DNA of 64,000 nt, from positions 2,835,001 through 2,899,000 of the forward strand of contig NZ_CP139141.1 in the NCBI RefSeq assembly GCF_034059295.1, given 5' to 3'. The position numbers and the translations under genes were made by a program. Under the pieces are notes generated by a model. It was not told the origin of the DNA. It saw nothing but the letters and a program-made list of their open reading frames with translations, and searched no databases. This stretch comes from Pseudomonas sp. HR96 (GTDB taxonomy: Bacteria; Pseudomonadota; Gammaproteobacteria; Pseudomonadales; Pseudomonadaceae). Below, piece by piece: positions 18,068 through 26,493 of this stretch (its first letter is position 1; each line of letters begins with the position of its first letter).

Positions 18068-19329
18068 AGCAATCCGTCTCCGGTTAAAAGGGCCTCCAGC
18101 TCATGGATGCCATTGGTGAGCACAGATCGATACTGAGGTCGTTCAGGAATAGGAGCAAACGCTAATGATGCTCCCAAGAACTTGTCGATACCTCTATCTC
18201 GCGCCGTAAGTACCGCCAATGCTACAGACATCGGATCATCTGGCCCGCTGGATTTGTCGCTCCCTACCAACCCTGGGAAGACGTACTCGGTTGCATCGGC
18301 CCCCGATGTCCAGGCACCGAAAGCAGCCCTGCGAATCATACAAGGCACGCAACGACCACAGTGACGTCGATTGTAGGTACGGAATCGCCCGCAGCTGGTC
18401 GTATCGGACGCCAGCGCTTGTAGGCGCGGCTGATCAAGGCACTCATTCATCATCTGCCCTTTGGTCTTGAACCGGTAGGGCAATTCCAGCTGCACCGAGA
18501 CGCCAATACCATCGAGAACCTGCTGCAGCTTGTTGATGAACAGAGGGTGAGTCGTGCGAGTACTCAGGCTCGATACTCGCCCAGGAACCAGTGGGGGGTT
18601 CACACAAATGAAGCCGTTCTCCGGGATGTAGATTGTCGGGCGCGCAACGCCGAGCCGAGACGCGGCCAGTACGGCGAAGGCATAGAACGCCAGTGAACGA
18701 CCACGCGTCGACGGTTCACGCGGGCCTTTGAAGCTGATTCCATGACTCCACTGATAGTGGGCATCAGCACCACCAAGCAGGGTTGCATATCGGCGTTGGC
18801 GTTCGGAGTCCTCGTGCGCCAGCTGAGAAACAAACAGAGGCCGCCGGCCCTGGGCCACGAGATCCAGGCCACCGATAAGGCTGTCGAGACCACCAGACAA
18901 CAAGGAAACGCAATCTTGATCCTTGGTGGTGAAACGTCCTTGAGGGGGTGGCAGGCCTGCATCCGTGAAGATCAGAGTCCAATAGTCCCCGGTCAGCACT
19001 TTCAGCAGTTGCTCAAGCTCCACCTTCCACGGATCCCATCGCAATGGCTCGTGAAGCCCCACACTGAGCTCAATTGTACGAGTCCAGCCATCAGCACTTG
19101 TACTGCGCAGTGCGCAAAGGTCGGTCGCACAGACTGCCAAGCAGAACTGAACGAAGTCCCAAGCCGCAGGGGTTGGGCGAAACCCTTTGCGCTTCAAGGA
19201 GCCGTGCCAACTCTTGGCGATGGTACCGACACCCTCACGCCTGGCGCTTCTGAAATAGGTGAAGGCGCGCTCCCCTTCGGCGAGTTGCGCGGGAAGACGG
19301 GCAACGCTGGTACAAATGACCTTGATCAT
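18064..19329 (-). CDS. qatC: QatC, QueC-like PP-loop protein
   Basis: A 421-residue protein of the QueC (7-cyano-7-deazaguanine synthase) superfamily. The PP-loop motif SGGLDS is at residues 145-150. The C-terminal zinc-type cluster is present around residues 309-333: CGRFRTYNRRHCGRCVPC. It is almost twice the length of housekeeping QueC, with an N-terminal 130-residue extension, as in Qat systems. It overlaps qatB and qatD by 4 bp each. QueC-like proteins in defence may modify or ligate a partner (QatB has been suggested as a target by analogy with other QueC-like defence proteins). Here the substrate is not shown by sequence. Confidence 0.93.
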   Translation of the reverse strand: MIKVICTSVARLPAQLAEGERAFTYFRSARREGVGTIAKSWHGSLKRKGFRPTPAAWDFVQFCLAVCATDLCALRSTSADGWTRTIELSVGLHEPLRWDPWKVELEQLLKVLTGDYWTLIFTDAGLPPPQGRFTTKDQDCVSLLSGGLDSLIGGLDLVAQGRRPLFVSQLAHEDSERQRRYATLLGGADAHYQWSHGISFKGPREPSTRGRSLAFYAFAVLAASRLGVARPTIYIPENGFICVNPPLVPGRVSSLSTRTTHPLFINKLQQVLDGIGVSVQLELPYRFKTKGQMMNECLDQPRLQALASDTTSCGRFRTYNRRHCGRCVPCMIRRAAFGAWTSGADATEYVFPGLVGSDKSSGPDDPMSVALAVLTARDRGIDKFLGASLAFAPIPERPQYRSVLTNGIHELEALLTGDGLL

Positions 19330-20180
19330 TCAGCAAATACCTCTAGCGCGGTCTGCAGCACACGATGCGCAAGGGTTTGGGGATCGATTCTCTGCGCCGC
19401 TAGACCTTCCATGATTCGCTGCACCTCTCCGTGAACCCATTGCTTGATGTCATTACGGAACGCCTGGATCTCGACCGGCGAATACTTGAGCTTTTCATAA
19501 GTCTGGCCCAGCTGCAGATCCATCCGGTTGCAGACTTCGTTGGCGATCGTGAACCCGATGACCGCAGTGATCTGCTGATCATCAAGCTGAAAAATATCGA
19601 CGTTGGGATCCTGTTCATACAGCTGCGCTAATGCATCGGCGGCGGCGTTTCTCAATGACTCATCGTCGACACTGCCGGTGCCCGGCATGACTTCCTTGAT
19701 GAGTTCCAAGGCAAGATCGCTGGCTGACAGGTTCTGGCCGCGAACCCTCTGAATCCAGTCGACTACTTGAGGATCGGTGCCGGCCCTGACCGCTTCGAGA
19801 AACGATCCCAGTTGCCCCGCGCCTTGAGCAACCCCACGCATGGTATTGCTTGCACGCCCCGCTCCACCCATACCCTTGTTGATCATGCTGCTGGCAGCGC
19901 CGCGAAGCGCGTCACGACCACCTCCAGACAGGTATTTGCCCATCTGGGATCGGGCCGGCATAAACCTGCGATCTGGCGCGATGTCCTGATCTTGGGCGGG
20001 CTCTAAGCCGGGCTCTCCATTTTCAGGTGCATCCTGGGGAACACCCTCATCACCATCTGGAGCACCATCCGGCGCTCCGCCATCTGGCGCTGGGCCACCG
20101 GCGGCATCGCCCTGATCTAACCATTCCGGGTCAAAGGGCGAACCCGCCTTGCCGCCACCACTTGATGTAGAAGTTCCCAT
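19326..20180 (-). CDS. qatB: QatB, low-complexity N-terminus plus helical domain
   Basis: A 284-residue protein of the type found only in Qat operons. Residues 1-70 are Gly/Pro/Asp/Ala-rich and probably disordered. Residues 75-120 are Gly/Ala-rich with SGGGRDALRGAASSMINKGM. Residues 125-284 form a helical domain ending in ALEVFAE. The ATG shares its A with the qatA stop (TGATG), so translation is coupled. No enzyme motif. Partner of QatC is inferred from conserved gene order. Confidence 0.88.
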   Translation of the reverse strand: MGTSTSSGGGKAGSPFDPEWLDQGDAAGGPAPDGGAPDGAPDGDEGVPQDAPENGEPGLEPAQDQDIAPDRRFMPARSQMGKYLSGGGRDALRGAASSMINKGMGGAGRASNTMRGVAQGAGQLGSFLEAVRAGTDPQVVDWIQRVRGQNLSASDLALELIKEVMPGTGSVDDESLRNAAADALAQLYEQDPNVDIFQLDDQQITAVIGFTIANEVCNRMDLQLGQTYEKLKYSPVEIQAFRNDIKQWVHGEVQRIMEGLAAQRIDPQTLAHRVLQTALEVFAE

Positions 20181-22090
20181 CAGACTCCACTCCTTAGCGC
20201 TGCCTTGATGGCCCTTTTGGTACGTTCGCTTACGGCAGGATCCTCCCCCCAGGATCTCAAGATTTCCGCCGCCCAGGATTGGCCTGCTAGGGCGGGTATG
20301 ATGCCTGGCCCTAACGCATCCAGGGGAGCAAGACTCAACAGCCCTGCTGCACGCCTTCCGAGTGCTGGGTAAACCTTGCAGGGTTCAATCAGGATGATCA
20401 TCTCGACGGTGGCTTTCCATGTCCGCGACGATGCAGTTCTCTGCCAGGCTTTCACCATCGCAAGCTCTGCCTGGTCGCTGTCGACGGCGGCAATAGCCTT
20501 CGTCAGAGGTTCATTGGCGCTGGTGGCAACCTTCAAAACATCACGAAGAACACGGGCGGCGGGGGTCATGTTGTTGTCGCCGAAATCGCGCGTCGCAGTA
20601 TCTCGACTCAGGTGAAGCAGAGGGCGCAAGTCCGTCGCACCAAGCGCCGGCGCTAACTGCAGCCACTCTTGGACGAATGGCTCGTCAAAAGGCTTGGACA
20701 GTGCGCCTCCATCGCGGGCGACCTCCTCGGCCTGCAGCAACTCCGCCACTTGCCCATCGTTTTCAGAACTGACCATGGACGACAAGCTGTCGGCTAGTTC
20801 CTCTTTGTAGCGCTCCAACAAATGCCACTTCGCCAATGCCGGAATGTCCAAGGTGATTCCTTGAGGTTGCGCCAAGGATTCCCTCAGATAGACAGTATTC
20901 AGAAAGCGCTTCATGAGCCGTGGATTCGCACTGATACTGGACGACTTGAACATCAGCGTTGCCAACCCTTGTGCCAGTTCCATTAATGCCTGGAGACGTG
21001 TATCGGCTCCCACGAGCTCGTTGAGAAACGAAGACGTAATCGTCTCGCCGAGCCAGCTTCGGGCTAGGCGTTGCGGTATATCCATCTTCGCTTGATCAAA
21101 TTTTTCTTGTGGAAATGCCCCCGTCCTGGCCTCGCGTTCGAGCAGGAGCAGCACGAGGTATGCTTTGGCTTCGTTCACGCCGATACGGGGCACATGCAGA
21201 GGCACCTGGATCAGCTTGTCAAAGTAGTTAGTGGCGATGTTGCTGGTGATGCCGGTGCCTTCGAAATGTTTCTTAACGGCACCGTGGATGAATTCATTGT
21301 CGGCAGCGATCACAAAAGCCGTGCGCTTGAGAAACAAAAGCAGCCTGATGGATTCGAGAGTCGAAATTGCCGTCTCCGGCAGGCACCGATCCAAGTCGTC
21401 AACAAACACCACCAAGGTGATGCCAAGCTCTTCCAGCAGCTTTTCGAGCGCTGATCTGAAGGCATGAATTTCGTTAGGCAGCGACAGCGGCTTCGCCGGG
21501 TTCAACAGACCATCGGTCTTGAGATCCAGCGCCTCTCCCTCTTTTTTGTCTCCCCCCTCAGCCGCGTCGCCGTCTGAGCTGAAGGCGCTCCAAAGACCTG
21601 AAACCTTTCCGATCGCCTTGCCAATCGTTCCGACAGGCACACCCGTGGTAATCGTGATCGCAGCCTCGCCCCCGAACTGGGCCAACCGCAGCAGATTGAT
21701 GCGTTTTAGGAGGTCGAGGGCTTTCTTCAGCAGCGTTTCATCACCCTTCGCCAGCTTCAGCACCTCATCGCCGACGATTTGCAGCAACGCGCTGCGAGCG
21801 CTTTCGAAGTCTTGATAGAGCCACGGGTTGAAGGTGATGACAACGTATCGGTCTTCGGCAGGCGGAGGCTGGGCAGCGGCGGCATCGGCTGGTGACGGAA
21901 CTCTTGGGGCTGCCGGGGTTTCGAGGCGAGCGGCGATCATTTTGACCAGAGAGGACTTACCCGCCCCCCAACCACCTGACACACCTATCGAAATCGGCTC
22001 GCCACGACTCTGCCGCAGAAGGCTGGCGCAGGCATCAGCTACCACGCCAAAGTTCAGATAATCGACCGTTGTCTCGTTGTCATGCCACAT
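20180..22090 (-). CDS. qatA: QatA, KAP-family P-loop NTPase
   Basis: First gene of the operon. I set the start at ATG 22090 (MWHDNETTVDYLNFG), because KAP/Qat ATPases begin this way and the frame upstream to 22,387 is not protein-like; length is then 636 aa. Walker A is at residues 39-46 (GGWGAGKS) and Walker B at about 225-232 (LVVFVDDLDRC), both intact. KAP NTPases often carry membrane insertions between the motifs; here residues about 130-185 include a hydrophobic stretch (AAITITTGVPVGTIGKAIG). It presumably senses infection or powers the complex. All four Qat genes look intact. Confidence 0.93.
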   Translation of the reverse strand: MWHDNETTVDYLNFGVVADACASLLRQSRGEPISIGVSGGWGAGKSSLVKMIAARLETPAAPRVPSPADAAAAQPPPAEDRYVVITFNPWLYQDFESARSALLQIVGDEVLKLAKGDETLLKKALDLLKRINLLRLAQFGGEAAITITTGVPVGTIGKAIGKVSGLWSAFSSDGDAAEGGDKKEGEALDLKTDGLLNPAKPLSLPNEIHAFRSALEKLLEELGITLVVFVDDLDRCLPETAISTLESIRLLLFLKRTAFVIAADNEFIHGAVKKHFEGTGITSNIATNYFDKLIQVPLHVPRIGVNEAKAYLVLLLLEREARTGAFPQEKFDQAKMDIPQRLARSWLGETITSSFLNELVGADTRLQALMELAQGLATLMFKSSSISANPRLMKRFLNTVYLRESLAQPQGITLDIPALAKWHLLERYKEELADSLSSMVSSENDGQVAELLQAEEVARDGGALSKPFDEPFVQEWLQLAPALGATDLRPLLHLSRDTATRDFGDNNMTPAARVLRDVLKVATSANEPLTKAIAAVDSDQAELAMVKAWQRTASSRTWKATVEMIILIEPCKVYPALGRRAAGLLSLAPLDALGPGIIPALAGQSWAAEILRSWGEDPAVSERTKRAIKAALRSGV

Positions 22091-22478
22091 GGATTGAAGT
22101 CCGTTTCGGGTTTCGTGCGAGGAACGCTTGGCCGCTTGATGCTGCTGGCAGCAGCGCCCAGGCAGGGCCGAGAAAACGTCCATGTAATGAGTTGACTGCG
22201 CTGAGTTACGTCCAGTGGCGAGACCGGCAATGGGCCAACGCCATATGAGCTCTACAGCACGCAAATCGGATCCCAAAGATTCTAAGTCGCTTAACGGCAA
22301 CACGCCATACCAAAAACATGACGAGCTCGCGCCGTCTTCAGCCTCTCCATCAACGTAGGTGCAGGCCGAGGCCAATGAATACGGCACTCAACCGCTCTTG
22401 GCGCCTGGATTGTGCAGCGTCGCGCCTAAATGGCCGGCCTGGAGGGAGATTGGGCGTAAGCGTATGGCCAACACACGT
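22091..22478. other. 388-bp region holding the Qat promoter side
   Basis: No supported gene. The minus-strand frame continuing upstream of qatA to 22,387 has poor, Cys/Ser-rich wording and I treat it as non-coding. The promoter of the Qat operon should lie here. I could not pick out a convincing -10/-35 pair or an operator. Confidence 0.4.
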
Positions 22479-23027
22479 TCAGATGACCGACGGTGTATGG
22501 TTTAACCCGTCAAATGCATCCAGTATCTGCCGTACTCGATCTTCGACGGACATGTCCCCCTCAAGCCTTAAGACAAAACAAGTACGCACAGACAGCCACT
22601 CCTGATGCCCGGCCAAGCTCCGTCCAGGGACGCCTCCCTCATCATACTGAGCAGCCCAAGCCAGGAACTCCGGCTTTGCTTGACCGAAGCGTTTTACCTC
22701 TCGACGTTCTAATCTTTCTAGCCTGAGTTCAACAGGAAGATATAGGAACACCACAAGATCAAATTCATTCTCAAGCGGCAGCCCCCAACCCATTACTGAT
22801 CCGGCCACTACAGCACGGCCATGAGCGCGCATTTCCTGTAGCAAGCGCTCTCCTCGCTGCGTTTTGTCTGCCAGATATTGATATGGCGGGTTACTCGGCA
22901 GCCACAAAAAATCATCTGCTTCCAAGTGAGATGTGCTCAGTTCCTTTGCTAAAGCATTCGCTAAGGTCGAAGTGCCGGTACCTGCCGCGCCTGTGATCAA
23001 GATGTAACGTGCTGTCTCGTTTGTCAT
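22479..23027 (-). CDS. P-loop kinase-like AAA protein
   Basis: A 182-residue adenylate-kinase-like P-loop protein. I chose ATG 23027 (MTNETARYILITGAAGTGTS); the 29 upstream codons are not conserved-looking. Walker A is GAAGTGTS (ST in place of KT or KS, so the Lys is missing), followed by HLEADDFLWLP, typical of the 'AAA family ATPase/adenylate kinase-like' hydrolases. Arg-rich LERLERREVKRFG is a lid-like segment. Loss of the P-loop Lys may mean altered nucleotide use, although many members of this group read GxxGTGTS. It sits between qatA and the IS66 relic, same strand as Qat, 388 bp from qatA. Confidence 0.75.
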   Translation of the reverse strand: MTNETARYILITGAAGTGTSTLANALAKELSTSHLEADDFLWLPSNPPYQYLADKTQRGERLLQEMRAHGRAVVAGSVMGWGLPLENEFDLVVFLYLPVELRLERLERREVKRFGQAKPEFLAWAAQYDEGGVPGRSLAGHQEWLSVRTCFVLRLEGDMSVEDRVRQILDAFDGLNHTPSVI

Positions 23028-23043
23028 TTCGCTCTCAGCCACT

Positions 23044-24319
23044 CTAAAACGAGTTTGCCATCTCCGATGAATTAACAGTGCTCCATTGATGCGGCAGTAG
23101 CCGTTCAATCTCACTGGCCTTCTGAGTCGGCAACCGCATCAGCACATCCTTGAGATAAGCGTACGGATCATGCCCATTCATGCGTGCCGACTGAATCAAA
23201 CTCAAGATCGCGGCCGCTCTTTTACCGCTACGTAGCGATCCTGCAAATAACCAGTTCGAGCGCCCAAGCGCCCATGGCCGGATCTGGTTTTCGACTGGAT
23301 TATTGTCGATTGGTACAGCCCCATCATCGAGGTAGCGCGTCAGCGCTACCCAGCGTTTCAGACTGTAATCCAAGGCTTTAGCCGTCGCTGATCCGTTGGG
23401 CACAAGATCGCGCTGGGTCAACATCCAGTTGTGAAGGGCTTTAGTCAGCGGCGCGGCTTTTTCTTGGCGTATTCGCCCGCGATCTTCATCGCTCGTGTCG
23501 TGCGCCTGCCGTTCGACTTCGTACAAGCCGCCAATCGAGTGCAGTGCTTGTTCTGCCAACTGACTTTTATTCGCCACGTGCAGATCGAAGAACTTGCGAC
23601 GGGCGTGGGCCATGCAACCGATTTCGGTCATGCCCTTTACGAAGCATGCATTGTAGCCCGCGAAGTCGTCACATACCAGTTTGCCGTTCCAGGAACCGAG
23701 GAAGTTGCGGGCATGTTCACCTGCGCGATTTGGGCTAAAGTCGTAGACCACCGCTTTAACCCCCGTGAACGGCGTGGTGCAGTAAGCCCAGACATAAGCG
23801 CGGTGAGTTTTCTTCTGACCGGGCGCAAGCATCTGCACCGGCGTCTCATCAGCATGTACAACCCGCTGCGCCAGGGCGACTTCTCGCAGCGCATCAACCA
23901 ACGGCTGAAGCTGCACGCCGATCTGCCCGACCCATTGAGCCAACGTGGAACGCGCAATTGCCAAGCCGACGCGGCCGAAGATTTTCTCCTGCCGGTACAG
24001 TGGTAAGTGGTCGGCGAACTTTGCGACCATCACGTGAGCGAGCAAGCCCGCAGTCGGTATGCCTTTGTCGATTACCTGGGCCGGCACCGGCGCCTCAATA
24101 AGTGTTTCGCATTGACGGCAGGCCCACTTTCTACGCACATGCTGCTCGACCGTGAACACGCCCGGCGTGTAATCCAGCTTTTCGCTGACATACTCGCCGA
24201 TGCGCTGAAGTTGGCAGCCGCAGGCGCACTGGGTGTTTTCCGGCTCATGGCGGATCCGTGGAAATTGCGGTGGCAGCGGCGCGCGTTTGGGCTGCTGACG
24301 TGCCTTCCCGGGGGCCCTT
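23044..24319 (-). pseudogene. tnpC: IS66 transposase TnpC, N-terminus deleted
   Basis: From about 24,319 the frame reads KRAPLPPQFPRIRHEPEN, then CACGCQLQRIGEYVSEKLDY and the complete catalytic region: VVHADETPVQML, VCDDFAGYNACF and DNNPVENQIRPWALGRSNW, which together provide the DDE triad. Normal TnpC has about 100 further N-terminal residues including a leucine-zipper-like segment; these are deleted. The first in-frame ATG-type start is at 24,159, inside the zinc-binding region. The last 12 residues look foreign. Expression of an active transposase is unlikely. Confidence 0.88.
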
Positions 24320-24469
24320 CATCCGGTTAGCGCGACGATTGGCGAAAAGATAAGCACAGTGCGGCTTCGCCGCACCGAACACGGCGATCACTTTGGCCAG
24401 CGCAGATTCTGTGCCAGCGCGCATATCTAGAGGTTCAGTGGCGAGCCAGATGGCGTCGATACGGATCAC
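24317..24469 (-). pseudogene. tnpB: IS66 accessory protein TnpB, N-terminal half
   Basis: MIRIDAIWLATEPLDMRAGT, then ESALAKVIAVFGAAKPHCAY and LFANRRANRMK is a clean IS66 TnpB (Orf2) start for 51 residues. It then switches at about 24,317 into sequence belonging to the interior of tnpC, read in another frame (to a stop at 24,245). About 60 C-terminal residues are gone. Its ATG overlaps the tnpA stop by 4 bp. Confidence 0.85.
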
Positions 24470-24789
24470 CGGGCTAGACCACGGATGAATCGGGCGCAGC
24501 CATCAGGATCTGCCGAAGGCCATTTGACGGTGATGGTTTGCTGACCGAAAGGGATCTCTAGACTCACCAGCAATGGTTGATCGGACCGAGCTATGGGCTC
24601 CATTTTTATTGGAACGAAGGCAGGTAACGCCGGAGTCTGAACATCGTGATAAAGAGGTATCCACTTTCGAACCAAGTCGGCATTGATGCCGTGGCGCAGG
24701 GCAACACTGGCCATGGACACGACAGGTTCCAGGCATTCCTGGACTATCTAGGCTTTGAAAGGTTTGGGGTAAGAGGTTCTTTGGCGCAT
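24466..24789 (-). pseudogene. tnpA: IS66 accessory protein TnpA with a nonsense codon
   Basis: From ATG 24789 the frame reads MRQRTSYPKPFKA, then TAG (24748-24750), then IVQECLEPVVSMASVALRHG and the rest of an IS66 Orf1 HTH protein to 24,466. Relatives read KAQIVQ at this point, so TAG is a CAG-to-TAG change. An internal ATG at 24,720 could give an 84-residue product without the first helix. Confidence 0.8.
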
Positions 24790-24802
24790 GGGAATCCTGA
24801 CG

Positions 24803-24852
24803 ATAAGGGCGATGGTGTCCACGTATTTTTAGGTGGAGAACATCGCCCTTAT
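24803..24852. repeat. 12-bp perfect inverted repeat beside the IS66 relic
   Basis: ATAAGGGCGATG at 24803-24814 and CATCGCCCTTAT at 24841-24852 are exact inverted copies 26 bp apart; within the loop GTGTCCAC and GGTGGA can extend the pairing partly. It lies between tnpA and the integrase relic. It might be the trace of an excised small element or a regulatory hairpin of one of the flanking relics. Confidence 0.6.
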
Positions 24853-24871
24853 TGCTGGGTTTAGGTAGGTG

Positions 24872-25103
24872 ACTTTGCCGGACGGTTACGATTGGGCCGC
24901 GCACAGCCTGCGTTCGGGATTCGTTACCGAAGCCAGCAGGGCGTGCCGCTCGGCGAGGTCATGGCTATGCCGAGCACCGCAGCGTCAGGACGGTAATGGG
25001 CTACTTGCAGGCTGGATCACTGTTGGACAGTCGGGCCAGTCAGCTGATCCGTGACCAGGAGGATGGAACGCTGCCTGCAGCACCTGGACCCATAGCAGAC
25101 TGA
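24872..25103 (+). pseudogene. tyrosine recombinase, C-terminal relic with two frameshifts
   Basis: Three consecutive frames must be joined. First LPDGYDWAAHSLRSGFVTEA (the H-x-x-R box), then QGVPLGEVMAM, then EHRSVRTVMGYLQAGSLLDS and RASQLIRDQEDG with the catalytic Tyr in MGYLQAG. The end is at TGA 25101-25103. Two single-base losses explain the frames. The N-terminal and central parts are absent, apparently removed at the IS66 side. It is a dead integrase different in wording from the intact one at 6,427. Confidence 0.8.
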
Positions 25104-25177
25104 CTGGAGTCGCTAGTTCGCGCCTTGGCCGCCGTCACCCGCCTATTGGCGCTTGGGCTCGATGGTCAGTGCCCAGC

Positions 25178-26173
25178 TCAACCAAACGTCACCGGTTCAG
25201 GCGCTGCAATGATTACCTGGTCGTGTTCTATCCGCAGCGTGAAGTGATGGCGGTCCCGCGCACTCACCTGGCGAGAAAAGAACCGGTAAAACTCATGGGG
25301 CTCTTCCATTTCGATATCGAAGGTGATTGCGCTTATTTTATGGCGATCCAGCAGCTTTTTCAGGCCGTTTCTGAGTCTGCCATACTCAGATATTTTGTTG
25401 CGCTCCTGGCTCTTGGTGCCGAAGTAGTGAATGAGCGCATGCTCCAGCAGCTCCCCCTCTTCGACTCGCTGGACCTCGTCGATTAGAGAGTTCGCGATCA
25501 TGAAATTCAGCATGAGATCACGGTTTTTTGCCACTGAAACCACTTTGAAAATGTTGTAGAACACGAAGACGTCGGTTTCTTCCGGCGACAGTGAATAAAC
25601 AGAGTCGCCATAACCTCGGTGATCGCGATTCAACGGACGCGTGGCAGGATCGTCCGTAGAGCCAACGTAGAGCACTTCGGTGTCGACCCCCAGATTGATG
25701 TCATGAAGGATCAAAAAATCATGGACAGGTAACGCGATCGCCTGCTGACCTTCCTCACCCTCGATCAGGATAAAACGCCCGTCCTCAGTCAAGGTTGGCA
25801 GGGCGAACCGACGGGCGTCCTTGGGTATTTCCAAGCGCAGCTGTTTCAGTTTTTTTGCCCGCCCAACTTCGAGATGGATCAGCAGGTACTTTCGAGACAG
25901 GGATCGTTTCGGTGGCCTGCGGCAACAGAACCTTACCTGCTGCCGTGCAGCGATGAAGTACACAAACCGCTTATCGGCGCTATTGCGGACGGCCTCTCGG
26001 TGACTGTCAAGGAAGGCTGCTGCTTGCCGCTGAACGTCGCACCCTTCCGGCGGGTTGACTATCAGGTCAAACCAGAAGAACTTGGAGTGGAGCAAACCGA
26101 CCCGCCACTCTTTTAGCGCCTCAGTGTAAGCAGGTTGATTGGCAATGAAATTGAAATGACCCCGGGTGCTCAT
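25178..26173 (-). CDS. unknown protein with a weak GIY-YIG-like motif
   Basis: A 331-residue soluble protein; ATG 26173 (MSTRGHFNFI) has AGGA upstream and is preferred to 26191. Central residues around 175-205 read EVLYVGSTDDPATRPLNRDH, which resembles the second half of a GIY-YIG nuclease core (YVG-S-T ... R ... H); a clear first GIY strand is less certain (HDFLILHDINLG precedes it). A downstream Glu-rich helix (EEGELLEHALIHYFG) could supply the metal ligand. The first 100 residues are basic and aromatic. Stand-alone between the integrase relic and the core region. Nuclease function is a hypothesis only. Confidence 0.6.
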   Translation of the reverse strand: MSTRGHFNFIANQPAYTEALKEWRVGLLHSKFFWFDLIVNPPEGCDVQRQAAAFLDSHREAVRNSADKRFVYFIAARQQVRFCCRRPPKRSLSRKYLLIHLEVGRAKKLKQLRLEIPKDARRFALPTLTEDGRFILIEGEEGQQAIALPVHDFLILHDINLGVDTEVLYVGSTDDPATRPLNRDHRGYGDSVYSLSPEETDVFVFYNIFKVVSVAKNRDLMLNFMIANSLIDEVQRVEEGELLEHALIHYFGTKSQERNKISEYGRLRNGLKKLLDRHKISAITFDIEMEEPHEFYRFFSRQVSARDRHHFTLRIEHDQVIIAAPEPVTFG

Positions 26174-26493
26174 CAGTGGCACTTCCTGCACATTGTTCTG
26201 AAATAGCTAAGCATAAGCATTCAGCTGAAGCCACGAGCCGGAATAACCCCGGCACGAGGCCTCCAAGCCGGCGCCTTGTCGCCTACAGCTTGCGCCATCA
26301 TAGTCCTTTTACCATCAGCGGGCAGCGTTCAGCTGGGCAACGGACGGTACATGCCCAAGCTTCCAGAAAGCCGGCATCTCTTCAAGGGAATTCTCGATGC
26401 TATCTAAGCATAGCGCCATCCGATATTTGGTATATACCAAATTCCTCGTTTATAAAGAGCCACCTTCGTTTACCCGTGCAGGCGGTCTGATCC
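26174..26493. other. 320-bp junction and promoter region
   Basis: No gene. Composition changes here from the mixed island to GC-rich core. It contains the 26425-26442 palindrome and a TATAAA at about 26,451 that could serve as a -10 box for the operon starting at 26,494. I found no sequence matching a TPP riboswitch core. Confidence 0.5.
26425..26442. promoter_or_regulatory. 18-bp perfect palindrome, likely GntR/HutC operator
   Basis: ATTTGGTATATACCAAAT is perfectly symmetrical and ends 51 bp before the operon's first ATG. HutC-type GntR repressors bind palindromes of the kind TTG-TATATA-CAA, and the operon's last gene (33,713-34,432) encodes exactly such a regulator. Autoregulation by that protein is the simplest reading. 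It overlaps the region where -35/-10 elements would lie. Confidence 0.65.

Larger units (their letters stand above)
23044..24789 (-). mobile_element. degenerate IS66-family insertion sequence
   Basis: Three IS66 genes are recognisable in order tnpA-tnpB-tnpC, but tnpA has a nonsense codon at codon 14 and one deletion fuses codon ~51 of tnpB to the inside of tnpC. I could not find a pair of terminal inverted repeats, and the tnpC 3' end (STVNSSEMANSF) does not look like a normal family end, so at least one border is probably lost. The element cannot move by itself. Confidence 0.85.

Noticed and set aside
18064..19329. Housekeeping queuosine synthesis (QueC)
   Set aside because: Too long, no queD/queE neighbours and embedded in a Qat operon.
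26174..26493. A TPP riboswitch before the thiamine-like operon
   Set aside because: I looked for the CUGAGA and conserved pyrophosphate-sensor words and did not find them; a protein operator is present instead.
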